64,000 nt of DNA from Paraburkholderia piptadeniae. Lineage in GTDB: Bacteria; Pseudomonadota; Gammaproteobacteria; Burkholderiales; Burkholderiaceae. The stretch lies in contig NZ_CYGY02000033.1 of the NCBI RefSeq assembly GCF_900007165.1, positions 1-64,000 of the forward strand. The letters run 5' to 3'. This document shows positions 15,487-24,004 of this stretch, piece after piece. A program made the position numbers and the translations under genes. The notes below the pieces were generated by a model. That model was not told where the DNA came from. It worked only from the letters and a program-made list of their open reading frames with translations, and made no database searches. Position 1 is the stretch's first letter; every line of letters begins with the position of its first letter.

Positions 15487-15690
15487 GTCGACCGGAGTTA
15501 GCGCTTTAGCGCTTACTCCGGTCCCATGCAGAGCGGTCGACCGGAGTTAGCGCTTTAGCGCTGACTCCCGCCACATGCACAGCATCGACAGGAGCTCACG
15601 CTCTCTCGCCTCGCTCCAGTCCCACTTGCACCTGCGGTCGACCAGAGTCGGCGTTTCAACCGGGTTCGCACGCTGGTACGTATTCCGGTC
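15487..15690. repeat. Degenerate tandem array of ~49-53-base units, about four copies
   Basis: Units begin at about 15487, 15536, 15584 and 15637. The first two are nearly identical (GTCGACCGGAGTTAGCGCTT, then TAGCGCT and ACTCC). The last two are decayed but keep the GTCGAC/ATCGAC start and a CC(A/G)GTCC...TGC end. Each intact unit can fold, since CCGGAGT pairs with ACTCCGG, with two direct TAGCGCTT steps between. The array sits directly upstream of the DUF4863 start. Confidence 0.8.
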
Positions 15691-15865
15691 CGATGCCTCC
15701 TCTGGTCACATGCAAGATAGTTGCTGCCTATCGACACGCACCTTAGTTCATGTGGCGTGCGACCGATCGTCTCCGATTTCGCCTATGCCATCAGGACGAG
15801 GGCTCGCGGCGTTGTTATTGCGTCAATATGCGGCGAAAATTAACCGTTCACCTTGCGTGTGTCAA

Positions 15866-15877
15866 GCACTATAGTAC
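15866..15877 (+). promoter_or_regulatory. Candidate BoxR operator upstream of boxR
   Basis: GCACTATAGTAC is a near-palindrome 29 bases before the boxR start. It matches the element before boxC (GCACTATTGTGC) at 10 of 12 positions and lies in the AT-rich stretch likely to hold the promoter. Confidence 0.45.
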
Positions 15878-15905
15878 ATATACCTATGCGATGAGGGCTC
15901 GCGAC

Positions 15906-16868
15906 ATGAATCAAACTTACTCTGCCGTAGCGGCCGGTGCGGCGCCGTCTCAGGGCGCCGACGACGAAGCGCCGAAAGCCGAGCGCGAAGAGCGCGACCC
16001 GTTTCTGACCGCGATGGGCGAGCGCGTGCGCCTGCTGCGCGCGCGGCGCGGCATGACGCGCAAGACCCTGGCGGCGGACACGGGCCTGTCCGAGCGGCAT
16101 CTGGCGAATCTCGAATCGGGTCTGGGCAACGCGTCGGTGCTGGTGCTGCGGCAGATCGCGGCTACGCTGAACTGCCCGCTCGCCGAAGTCATCGGCGACG
16201 AAACCACGTCCTCCGCCGAATGGCTGCTGATCCGCGAACTGCTGCAGGGGCGCGACCAGGCGGCATTGCAGCGTGCCCGCGTCGCGCTGTCGGAGATGTT
16301 CGCGCAGGCGCCGCGCGACCCGCACCGGAAGGACCGCATCGCGTTGATCGGATTGCGCGGCGCGGGCAAGTCGACGCTCGGCCGCATGCTCGCGCAGGAG
16401 CGCAAGGTGCCGTTCATCGAGATCACGCGCGTGATCGAGCAGATGGCCGGCTGTCCGCCGTCGGAGATCCATTCGCTGTACGGAGCGAGCGCTTATCGAC
16501 GTTACGAACAGCGCGCGCTGGAAGCCGTCATCGGCGAGCATGAGCGGGCCGTGATCGCGTCGCCGGGCGGGCTCGTGTCCGAGCCCGCCACGTTCAACAT
16601 GCTGCTCGCACACTGCTTCACCGTGTGGCTTCAGGCCAGCCCCGAGGAGCACATGCGCCGCGTCGTCGCGCAAGGCGACCTGCGGCCGATGGCGGGAAGC
16701 AAGGAGGCGATGGAGGACCTGAAGCGCATTCTCGCGGGCCGCAGCGAACTGTACGGACGCGCCGACATGAGCTTCGACACCAGCGAGCGCACACTGGCCG
16801 ACGCCTATTTGCAGTTGCGCGACCGGCTTGCGGCGCGGCTCGCGGCCGAACTAGGCGATGAAGCGTGA
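15906..16868 (+). CDS. boxR: BoxR-type regulator of benzoate degradation (HTH plus shikimate-kinase-like domain)
   Basis: 320 residues. An N-terminal XRE/Cro helix-turn-helix (about 40-95, containing RKTLAADTGLSERHLANLESG) is joined to a shikimate-kinase-like domain with P-loop GLRGAGKST near residue 147. This fusion is diagnostic of BzdR/BoxR repressors, in which the kinase-like part senses benzoyl-CoA. It lies 133 bases before boxC on the same strand. The ATG at 15906 follows GAGGG at a good distance; an ATG at 15891 would add five residues. Known BoxR proteins repress box genes until benzoyl-CoA accumulates; similar control is inferred here. Confidence 0.93.
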   Translation: MNQTYSAVAAGAAPSQGADDEAPKAEREERDPFLTAMGERVRLLRARRGMTRKTLAADTGLSERHLANLESGLGNASVLVLRQIAATLNCPLAEVIGDETTSSAEWLLIRELLQGRDQAALQRARVALSEMFAQAPRDPHRKDRIALIGLRGAGKSTLGRMLAQERKVPFIEITRVIEQMAGCPPSEIHSLYGASAYRRYEQRALEAVIGEHERAVIASPGGLVSEPATFNMLLAHCFTVWLQASPEEHMRRVVAQGDLRPMAGSKEAMEDLKRILAGRSELYGRADMSFDTSERTLADAYLQLRDRLAARLAAELGDEA

Positions 16869-16953
16869 TGCACTTGGGCGCCATCAGGCGGCGCCCGCCC
16901 GCCAGGGATAACCCGCGAACATGAAGTAAAGTGCTTTACATGGCTGTGCTGGT

Positions 16954-16965
16954 GCACTATTGTGC
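16954..16965 (+). promoter_or_regulatory. Candidate BoxR operator upstream of boxC
   Basis: GCACTATTGTGC has inverted GCAC/GTGC arms around four bases. It is preceded by a related AAAGTGC at about 16928. It lies 36 bases before the boxC start and resembles the element before boxR. Confidence 0.5.
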
Positions 16966-17001
16966 TTTCAAACAATCTGCATCCGCCTCAGGAGACGCCC
17001 C

Positions 17002-18684
17002 ATGTCCTCAGCCATGTCTTCAGCAGACGCCGCGGTCGCGCGAGTCGACTACCGCACCGATCCCTCGCAGTACAAGCATTGGAAGCTTTCGTTCAATGGC
17101 CCGGTGGCGACGCTCGGCATCGACATCGCCGAAGACGGCGGCATCCGCGACGGCTACAAGCTGAAGCTCAATTCATACGATCTGGGCGTCGACATCGAAC
17201 TGCACGATGCGCTTCAGCGCATCCGCTTCGAGCATCCCGAAGTGCGCACGGTCGTCCTCACGAGCCTGAAGGACCGCGTGTTCTGCTCGGGTGCGAACAT
17301 CTTCATGCTGGGTCTGTCGTCGCATGCATGGAAAGTCAACTTCTGCAAGTTCACGAACGAAACGCGCAACGGCATCGAAGACTCGTCGCGTCATTCCGGC
17401 CTGAAGTTTCTTGCAGCCGTCAACGGTGCATGTGCAGGTGGCGGATATGAACTGGCACTCGCATGCGATGAGATCTATCTGGTCGACGACCGCTCGTCGT
17501 CGGTCGCGCTGCCGGAAGTGCCGCTGCTCGGCGTGCTGCCCGGCACGGGCGGCCTGACGCGTGTCACCGACAAGCGCAAGGTCCGACACGACCGCGCCGA
17601 CATTTTCTGCACGCTGGTCGAAGGCATTCGTGGCGCGCGGGCGAAAGAGTGGCGGCTTGTCGATGAAGTCGTGAAGCCGAACCAGTTCGAGCAGACGATC
17701 TCGGCACGTGCACTGGAGCTCGCGCAGCAAAGCGATCGTCCGGCGGATGCCAAGGGCGTGGCGCTCACGCGCATCGAGCGCACGGAACGTGAGGACGGCC
17801 TCACGTATGTGACGCTCGACGTCACGATCGACCGAGCGAAACGCACAGCCACTTTCACCGCGAAAGCGCCTACGACTGATCAGCCGACCGATATCGAAGC
17901 GATCGTCGCGAAGGGCACGAACTGGTGGCCGCTGCAGTTCGCGCGCGAACTCGACGATGCGATCCTGTCGATGCGCACGAACGAGCTGGAGATCGGCACG
18001 TGGATTCTGAAGACGGAAGGCGACGCGCGCGCGGTGCTCGCCGCCGATGCAACGCTGCTTCAGCACAAGGACCATTGGTTCGTGCGCGAAACGATTGGCC
18101 TCTTGCGCCGCACGCTTGCGCGCATCGACGTATCGTCGCGGTCGCTGTTCGCACTGATCGAGCCGGGTTCGTGCTTTGCCGGCACGTTCGCGGAATTCGC
18201 ATTCGCCGCCGATCGCACGTATATGGCGGCGCTGCCCGCGAATGAGGACGAAGAGCCTGCAATCACGCTGTCGGAAGTCAATTTCGGCCTGTATCCGATG
18301 GTTACGCATCAGTCGCGCCTCGCGCGGCGCTTCTACGAAGAAGCCGAGCCGCTCGATGCCGCGCGCGCGAAGATCGGCCAGCCCGTGAAAGCGGTTGAAG
18401 CCGAGCGCCTGGGTCTTGTGACGGCCTCGCCGGACGATATCGACTGGGCCGACGAAATCCGCATTGCGCTCGAAGAGCGCGCGGCGATGTCGCCCGATGC
18501 GCTGACGGGCATGGAAGCGAATCTGCGCTTCAACGGACCCGAGACGATGGAGTCGCGCATCTTCGGCCGCCTGACGGCATGGCAGAACTGGATTTTCAAC
18601 CGGCCGAACGCGGTGGGCGAGAAGGGCGCGCTCAAGGTGTACGGCAAGGGCAGCAAGGCGCAATTCGACGTGTCGCGTGTTTAA
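17002..18684 (+). CDS. boxC: 2,3-epoxybenzoyl-CoA dihydrolase (benzoyl-CoA-dihydrodiol lyase) BoxC
   Basis: 560 residues. The N-terminal half is a crotonase fold with the oxyanion-hole signatures VFCSGANIFML (about 95) and AAVNGACAGGGYELALACD (about 143); the C-terminal half is a second, diverged crotonase-like domain. BoxC opens the epoxide ring of 2,3-epoxybenzoyl-CoA, releasing formate and 3,4-dehydroadipyl-CoA semialdehyde. The ATG at 17002 follows CAGGAGACG; the longer frame upstream lacks homology. It is first in boxC-boxB-boxA. Confidence 0.95.
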   Translation: MSSAMSSADAAVARVDYRTDPSQYKHWKLSFNGPVATLGIDIAEDGGIRDGYKLKLNSYDLGVDIELHDALQRIRFEHPEVRTVVLTSLKDRVFCSGANIFMLGLSSHAWKVNFCKFTNETRNGIEDSSRHSGLKFLAAVNGACAGGGYELALACDEIYLVDDRSSSVALPEVPLLGVLPGTGGLTRVTDKRKVRHDRADIFCTLVEGIRGARAKEWRLVDEVVKPNQFEQTISARALELAQQSDRPADAKGVALTRIERTEREDGLTYVTLDVTIDRAKRTATFTAKAPTTDQPTDIEAIVAKGTNWWPLQFARELDDAILSMRTNELEIGTWILKTEGDARAVLAADATLLQHKDHWFVRETIGLLRRTLARIDVSSRSLFALIEPGSCFAGTFAEFAFAADRTYMAALPANEDEEPAITLSEVNFGLYPMVTHQSRLARRFYEEAEPLDAARAKIGQPVKAVEAERLGLVTASPDDIDWADEIRIALEERAAMSPDALTGMEANLRFNGPETMESRIFGRLTAWQNWIFNRPNAVGEKGALKVYGKGSKAQFDVSRV

Positions 18685-18771
18685 GCGCTTTAGCCACGTC
18701 ATCGCACGCACATCGGCACAACGACACGACGCGTCTCGCCGGACAACACGCACTGCGCTCAAGGAACCGAC

Positions 18772-20199
18772 ATGTCCACGATCAACTACAGCGACAAGAT
18801 TCCCAACAACGTCAACCTCGCCGACGACCGCGCGCTGCAACGCGCGCTCGAGCAATGGCAGCCGAACTTCCTGTCATGGTGGAGCGACATGGGACCGGAC
18901 GGCTCGCACAACTTCGACGTTTATCTGCGTACCGCGACCAGCGTCGACCCGGGCGGCTGGGCGCACTTCGATTACGTGAAGATGCCCGACTATCGCTGGG
19001 GCATCTTTCTGTCGCCCGGCGAGCAGGACCGCAAGATCCATTTCGGCGAGCACAAGGGCGAAGCCGCGTGGCAGGACGTGCCGGGCGAGCATCGGGCGAA
19101 CCTGCGCCGCATCATCGTCACGCAAGGCGATACGGAGCCCGCTTCCGTCGAGCAGCAGCGTCACCTCGGCCTGACGGCGCCATCGCTTTACGATCTGCGC
19201 AACCTGTTCCAGGTGAATGTCGAAGAGGGACGTCACCTGTGGGCGATGGTGTATCTGCTGCATCGCTATTTCGGCCGCGATGGCCGCGAGGAAGCGGAAG
19301 CGCTGCTCGGCCGACGCTCGGGCGACGACGACAATCCGCGCATTCTCGGCGCGTTCAACGAGAAGACGCCAGACTGGCTCGCGTTCTACATGTTCACGTA
19401 TTTCACTGACCGCGACGGCAAGTTCCAGTTGAGCGCGCTCGCCGAATCGGGCTTCGATCCGCTCGCGCGCACGACGAAGTTCATGCTGACGGAAGAGGCG
19501 CATCATATGTTCGTTGGCGAATCGGGCGTGTCGCGTGTCGTGCAGCGCACCGCTCAGGTGATGAACGAACTGAAGACCGACGACGTCGGCAAGCTTCGCG
19601 CAGCGGGCGTAATCGATCTGCCGACCATCCAGCGCTATCTGAACTTCCACTACTCGGTGACGATCGATCTGTTCGGCGCGGACCAGTCGTCGAATGCGGC
19701 GACGTTCTATAGCTCGGGTCTCAAGGGCCGCTATGAAGAAACGAAGCGCGACGACGATCATCAGTTGGGCGGCCTCAACTACAAGCTGCTCGACGTCGAA
19801 GACGGCAAGCTCATCGAGCGCGAAGTGCCGATGCTCAACGCGATGAACGAAGTGCTGCGCGACGACTACATCAAGGATTCGATGGCGGGCGTCGGGCGCT
19901 GGAACAAGGTGTTGGAAAAGGCCGGTATCGACTTTCGTCTGAGCGTGCCGCACAAGGCGTTCAACCGCCAGATCGGCACGTTCGCGGGCACGCATCTTTC
20001 GCCTGATGGCCGCGTGATCGGCGAGGCCGAATGGGCCGCGAACGAATCGAAATGGCTGCCGACCGTGGAAGACCGCGCGTTCGTCGCATCGCTGATGGGG
20101 CGCGTCGTCGAGCCGGGCAAGTTCGCGAACTGGATCGCGCCGCCCGTGATGGGCATCAACCGCCAGCCCGTCGACTTTGAATACGTGCGCTTCAACTGA
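18772..20199 (+). CDS. boxB: Benzoyl-CoA 2,3-epoxidase, oxygenase subunit BoxB
   Basis: 475 residues, the usual length. It is a class I di-iron protein. Ligand helices are visible in NVEEGRHLWAMVYLLHRYF (an E-x2-H) and in MLTEEAHHMFVGESG (EE-x-HH), with further acidic positions between. BoxB epoxidises the ring of benzoyl-CoA with O2, using electrons from BoxA. It lies 87 bases after boxC and 35 before the boxA start, in one operon. Confidence 0.96.
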   Translation: MSTINYSDKIPNNVNLADDRALQRALEQWQPNFLSWWSDMGPDGSHNFDVYLRTATSVDPGGWAHFDYVKMPDYRWGIFLSPGEQDRKIHFGEHKGEAAWQDVPGEHRANLRRIIVTQGDTEPASVEQQRHLGLTAPSLYDLRNLFQVNVEEGRHLWAMVYLLHRYFGRDGREEAEALLGRRSGDDDNPRILGAFNEKTPDWLAFYMFTYFTDRDGKFQLSALAESGFDPLARTTKFMLTEEAHHMFVGESGVSRVVQRTAQVMNELKTDDVGKLRAAGVIDLPTIQRYLNFHYSVTIDLFGADQSSNAATFYSSGLKGRYEETKRDDDHQLGGLNYKLLDVEDGKLIEREVPMLNAMNEVLRDDYIKDSMAGVGRWNKVLEKAGIDFRLSVPHKAFNRQIGTFAGTHLSPDGRVIGEAEWAANESKWLPTVEDRAFVASLMGRVVEPGKFANWIAPPVMGINRQPVDFEYVRFN

Positions 20200-20234
20200 G
20201 CAGCACCATGGCAAGAGGGCAGGAGACAGCAATC

Positions 20235-21482
20235 ATGAACGCGCCTGTGTCGATCGAAATCCTGAAGCAGCATCTGATCGATCCGGAGATCTGCATTCGC
20301 TGCAACACGTGCGAAGAGACCTGCCCGATCGATGCGATCACGCACGACGGCACGAACTATGTCGTGAAGCCGGACGTGTGCAACGCCTGCATGGCGTGTG
20401 TGCCGCCGTGTCCGACGGGCGCAATCGACAACTGGCGCTCGGTGCTCAAGGCCGACGCGTACAGCATCGACGAGCAGTTCACATGGGACGTGTTGCCCGA
20501 GCAGGGAACGATGGTGCCGCCGCCGCCCGTCGAGTCGCAAAACGCGCCATCCGCGAGCAGCGACCCTACCGATGAAGCGGACGGCATCGAGGTCGATACG
20601 GTGCGCGGCGCCGTGGTGCCGCCGTGGTCAGCGGCGCGTCCGTATGTGAATCTCTACACGCACAAGAATCCGACGACGGCGACCGTCGTCGGCAACTATC
20701 GGCTGACGGACGAAGCGACGCAGAGCGACATCCATCATATTGTGATCGATTTCGGTTCGATGCCGTTCCCGGTGCTCGAAGGGCAGTCGATCGGCATTCT
20801 GCCGCCCGGCGGCACCGCGGATGGGCGCACGCACCATGCGCGGCAATATTCGATCGCGAGTCCGCGCGATGGCGAACGCCCCGGCTACAACAACGTGTCG
20901 CTGACCGTGAAGCGCGTGACGCAGGACTACCAGGGCAATGCGACGAACGGTGTGTGCTCGAACTATCTGTGCGATCTGAAGAAAGGCGATGTCGTCAATG
21001 TGATCGGTCCGTTCGGCAGCACGTTCCTGATGCCGAATCATCCGAACTCGCATCTGCTGATGATCTGCACGGGCACGGGTTCCGCACCGATGCGCGCGAT
21101 GACGGAGTATCGCCGCCGGCGCAGGCTAAAGGGCGCGACGGGCAAGCTGATGCTGTTCTTCGGCGCTCGCACGAAAGAAGAACTGCCTTACTTCGGCCCA
21201 TTGACGAACCTGCCGAAAGATTTCATCGACACGAACCTCGCGTTTTCACGCACGCCAGGCGAGCCGAAGCGCTACGTGCAAGACGCGATGGGCGAGCGTG
21301 CCGCCGACGTCGCGCAGATGCTCAAGGACGACAACACGTACATCTACGTGTGCGGATTGAAGGGCATGGAAGACGGCGTGCTGCAGTCGCTGCAGGATAT
21401 CGCCGGGCAGCATGGCCTCGAATGGGATGCGCTGTGGCAGAAGCTCAAGCGCGAAGGGCGCCTGCATCTGGAAACGTATTGA
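20235..21482 (+). CDS. boxA: Benzoyl-CoA 2,3-epoxidase, reductase subunit BoxA
   Basis: 415 residues. Two 4Fe-4S ferredoxin motifs open the protein: CIRCNTCEETCP (about 19) and CNACMACVPPCP (about 49). A ferredoxin-NADP reductase module follows, with FAD-binding RQYSIASP (about 205) and NADPH-binding CTGTGSAPMRAM (about 276). It passes electrons from NADPH to BoxB. I chose ATG 20235 because AGGAGAC lies eight bases before it; an upstream ATG at 20208 would add nine residues. It is last of the operon and convergent with the TetR gene. Confidence 0.95.
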   Translation: MNAPVSIEILKQHLIDPEICIRCNTCEETCPIDAITHDGTNYVVKPDVCNACMACVPPCPTGAIDNWRSVLKADAYSIDEQFTWDVLPEQGTMVPPPPVESQNAPSASSDPTDEADGIEVDTVRGAVVPPWSAARPYVNLYTHKNPTTATVVGNYRLTDEATQSDIHHIVIDFGSMPFPVLEGQSIGILPPGGTADGRTHHARQYSIASPRDGERPGYNNVSLTVKRVTQDYQGNATNGVCSNYLCDLKKGDVVNVIGPFGSTFLMPNHPNSHLLMICTGTGSAPMRAMTEYRRRRRLKGATGKLMLFFGARTKEELPYFGPLTNLPKDFIDTNLAFSRTPGEPKRYVQDAMGERAADVAQMLKDDNTYIYVCGLKGMEDGVLQSLQDIAGQHGLEWDALWQKLKREGRLHLETY

Positions 21483-21509
21483 ACGTGTGAAAAAAGTGAT
21501 TCAAAGCGC

Positions 21510-22214
21510 TCAGGTCCTGGCAGATGGAGACCTGGCGCCGCACGCGCGAATCACAAGCTTCACGACCTGCTCAGTCGCCGCATCGAAGGCCTTTTGTGAC
21601 AATGCCCGTTTGCCGCCCAGCGCGCGTATCTGCGCATCGAAATCCGCGTAGTGCTGCGTCGTCGCCCAGATCATGTACATCAGCGTCTGCGCATCGACGT
21701 TCGCGAGCAGTCCGCGCGCGATCCAGTCGTCGATGACCTTCACGCGCGTGTCGAGCCACGGCTTCACGCGTTGATCGAGGATGTCCTGCATGTGCTCGGC
21801 GCCGTGGATGATCTCGTTCGCCCACACCTTCGAGCCGAGCGGCCTCCGCCTCGACAACTCCATCTTCGCGCGCACATAGCCGCCGATCGCTTCGACGGGG
21901 TCGTCGCTGCCTTCGAACGTATTCGCCGCGCGATGCCAGTCTTCGAACAGGTCTTCGAGCACGCGCCGGTAGAGCGCGAGCTTGGTCGGGAAGTAGTAGT
22001 GGACGTTGGCTTTCGGTAAGCCTGCGCGCTCCGCGATCATCGCCGTGCTTGCGCCTTCGAAGCCTCTTTCCGCGAACACCGCCTCGGCGCACGCCAGCAG
22101 ATGCGCTTCGTTGCTCTCGCGAATATGAGCCTTGCGCCGCCGCAAAGGTCGCGCCGCTTCGTCGTGATCCGTCTCGCTCACCGCTGCGTTTTCCACTGGC
22201 TTGTCGTCTCTCAT
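21510..22214 (-). CDS. TetR-family regulator (RutR-like) of pyrimidine/hydantoin catabolism
   Basis: 234 residues. The TetR DNA-binding domain lies at about 35-85 (GASTAMIAERAGLPKANVHYYF is its recognition region), and the C-terminal region resembles the RutR/YcdC ligand-binding domain (WANEIIHGAEHMQDIL, WATTQHYADF). It is divergent from the catabolic operon that starts at 22613, and a good inverted repeat lies between them, so local repression relieved by a pyrimidine or its breakdown product is likely. The first 25 residues are polar and the exact start is uncertain. Confidence 0.88.
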   Translation of the reverse strand: MRDDKPVENAAVSETDHDEAARPLRRRKAHIRESNEAHLLACAEAVFAERGFEGASTAMIAERAGLPKANVHYYFPTKLALYRRVLEDLFEDWHRAANTFEGSDDPVEAIGGYVRAKMELSRRRPLGSKVWANEIIHGAEHMQDILDQRVKPWLDTRVKVIDDWIARGLLANVDAQTLMYMIWATTQHYADFDAQIRALGGKRALSQKAFDAATEQVVKLVIRACGARSPSART

Positions 22215-22612
22215 CGTTGGCCTCGCGCGGTCCCGGTGCCGCGTCGCGCTTCATTCTAGCCGCTTGCGCTCACGTCGACATCGACATTCGCACCGTTTCG
22301 CAGCGCAAGCGAAAGCGCGTTGCTGCGTTGCAATGGGCATGTTTCTCGCTATGTTCCTGTCCGCACGAAAGAGATTGATTTGCGGATTTTGATCGACTAC
22401 AACCTGTCCAATCGGACAGGATTCGCAAAGCGCCCCGTGCCCTCAACCGGGCGGGACACGAACGCATTCGCGCGATGCACGTGATGCGTGCATCAATGCC
22501 CCAAAACGAATCCGATGACGTAGCCGATGCACCAGTTTCACGTCGTCGCGAGGCATCGCAAGACCGCTCGCGCTTGAACTGCAACGCGTGTTGATCCAGA
22601 GGAGCAAGACGA
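22215..22612. other. Divergent promoter region of the pyrimidine operon
   Basis: 398 bases between the TetR gene and the amidohydrolase gene. It contains the CCTGTCC-N4-GGACAGG palindrome and an AT-rich stretch at about 22365-22395 just upstream of it. I see no gene. Confidence 0.5.
22403..22420. promoter_or_regulatory. Candidate TetR operator
   Basis: A perfect inverted repeat, CCTGTCC-AATC-GGACAGG, in the divergent intergenic region, 189 bases from the TetR start and 193 before the catabolic operon. Size and symmetry suit a TetR dimer. Confidence 0.55.
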
Positions 22613-23890
22613 ATGAATGCGGTATCCGAAGCGTTGAAACAAGGGCTCGATACGTCGATCGCCGTCAACGGAAAGCGGCTGTGGGACAGCCTGATGACGA
22701 TGGCGAAAATCGGCGCGACACCGAAGAGCGGCGTCTGCCGTCTTGCGCTCACCGACCTCGACAAGCAGGGACGCGACCTGATCGTCAGCTGGGCGAAGGA
22801 GGCCGGCTGCACGGTGAGCGTCGACCAGATGGGCAATGTGTTCATGCGGCGCGCGGGCACGAACCCGAATGCGTTGCCCGTGATGACGGGCTCGCATGCC
22901 GACTCGCAACCGACGGGCGGCCGCTTCGACGGCATCTACGGCGTGCTCGGCGGGCTCGAAGTGATCCGCAGCCTCAACGATCGCAACATTCAAACCGGGC
23001 ACCCCATCGAAGTCGTGATCTGGACCAACGAGGAAGGTTCGCGTTTCGCGCCCGCGATGGTGGCGTCGGGCGTGTTCGCGGGTGTCTTCACGCTCGACTA
23101 TGGCCTTTCGCGCAAGGACGTCGACGGCAAGACGATCGGCGAAGAACTGCAGCGGATCGGCTATGCGGGCGACGTGCCGTGCGGCGGCCGTCCGCTGCAT
23201 GCCGCGTTCGAACTGCACATCGAGCAGGGGCCGATACTCGAAGCCGAGCAGAAGACGATCGGCGTCGTCACCGATGCGCAAGGGCAGCGCTGGTACGAAA
23301 TCACGCTGACTGGGCAGGAAGCGCACGCGGGCCCGACGCCGATGCCGCGCCGCAAGGATGCATTGCTGGGTGCCGCACGCGTCGTCGATCTCGTCAACCG
23401 CATCGGCCTCGATCACGCGCCGCTCGCGTGCGCGACGGTCGGCATGATGCAGGTGCATCCGAACTCGCGCAACGTGATTCCCGGCCGCGTGTTCTTCACT
23501 GTCGATTTCCGTCATCCCGACGATGCCGTGCTCGCGAAGATGGACGCCGCGCTGCGTGAAGGCGTCGCGAAGATCGCGGGTGCAATCGGCCTCGAAACAC
23601 AGCTCGAACAGATCTTCTACTACGAACCCGTCAGGTTCGACGCGGCGTGCGTGAAGTCCGTGCGCGCCGCCGCCGAACGCTTCGGCTATTCGCATCGCGA
23701 GATCGTGTCGGGTGCGGGGCATGACGCGTGCTATCTCGCGCAAGTCGCGCCTACGTCGATGGTGTTCGTGCCGTGTGTCGACGGGATCAGTCACAACGAA
23801 ATCGAGGACGCGACGCCCGAATGGATCGAGGCGGGCGCGAACGTGTTGCTGCACGCGATGCTGGAGCGCGCTTGCGAGCCTGCATCGTAA
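22613..23890 (+). CDS. hyuC: Zn-dependent N-carbamoyl-beta-alanine amidohydrolase (beta-ureidopropionase type)
   Basis: 425 residues, M20 peptidase-like amidase/carbamoylase family. Metal-ligand motifs are seen in order: GSHADSQPTGGRFDG (about 93), NEEGSRF (about 140), ELHIEQGP (about 202) and GAGHDACYLA near the end, followed by VDGISHNE. It hydrolyses N-carbamoyl-beta-amino acids to beta-amino acid, CO2 and ammonia, the last step of reductive pyrimidine breakdown, which fits the downstream dihydropyrimidine dehydrogenase and dihydropyrimidinase genes. RBS CAGAGGAG precedes the ATG. Allantoate or hydantoin-derived substrates cannot be excluded. Confidence 0.9.
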   Translation: MNAVSEALKQGLDTSIAVNGKRLWDSLMTMAKIGATPKSGVCRLALTDLDKQGRDLIVSWAKEAGCTVSVDQMGNVFMRRAGTNPNALPVMTGSHADSQPTGGRFDGIYGVLGGLEVIRSLNDRNIQTGHPIEVVIWTNEEGSRFAPAMVASGVFAGVFTLDYGLSRKDVDGKTIGEELQRIGYAGDVPCGGRPLHAAFELHIEQGPILEAEQKTIGVVTDAQGQRWYEITLTGQEAHAGPTPMPRRKDALLGAARVVDLVNRIGLDHAPLACATVGMMQVHPNSRNVIPGRVFFTVDFRHPDDAVLAKMDAALREGVAKIAGAIGLETQLEQIFYYEPVRFDAACVKSVRAAAERFGYSHREIVSGAGHDACYLAQVAPTSMVFVPCVDGISHNEIEDATPEWIEAGANVLLHAMLERACEPAS

Positions 23891-24004
23891 AGCCATGACG
23901 CCTTAACGCCTCACCGTTTTACCGATAAAACACATGCCGTCCCGGCTTCGTTGAAGCGAAGCCGGCAGGCACGGCTACGTCCTCACTTTGACGAAGGAAC
24001 GCGT

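Larger units (their letters stand above)
15474..15905. other. Divergent intergenic region between the DUF4863 gene and boxR
   Basis: This holds the ~49-base degenerate repeat array (15487 to about 15690) and, near boxR, a GCAC-N4-GTAC element inside an AT-rich promoter-like stretch (15838-15890). I see no gene. Confidence 0.6.

Noticed and set aside
17173..18855. 560-codon minus-strand frame opposite boxC
   Set aside because: Antisense shadow; boxC has clear family motifs and start signal.
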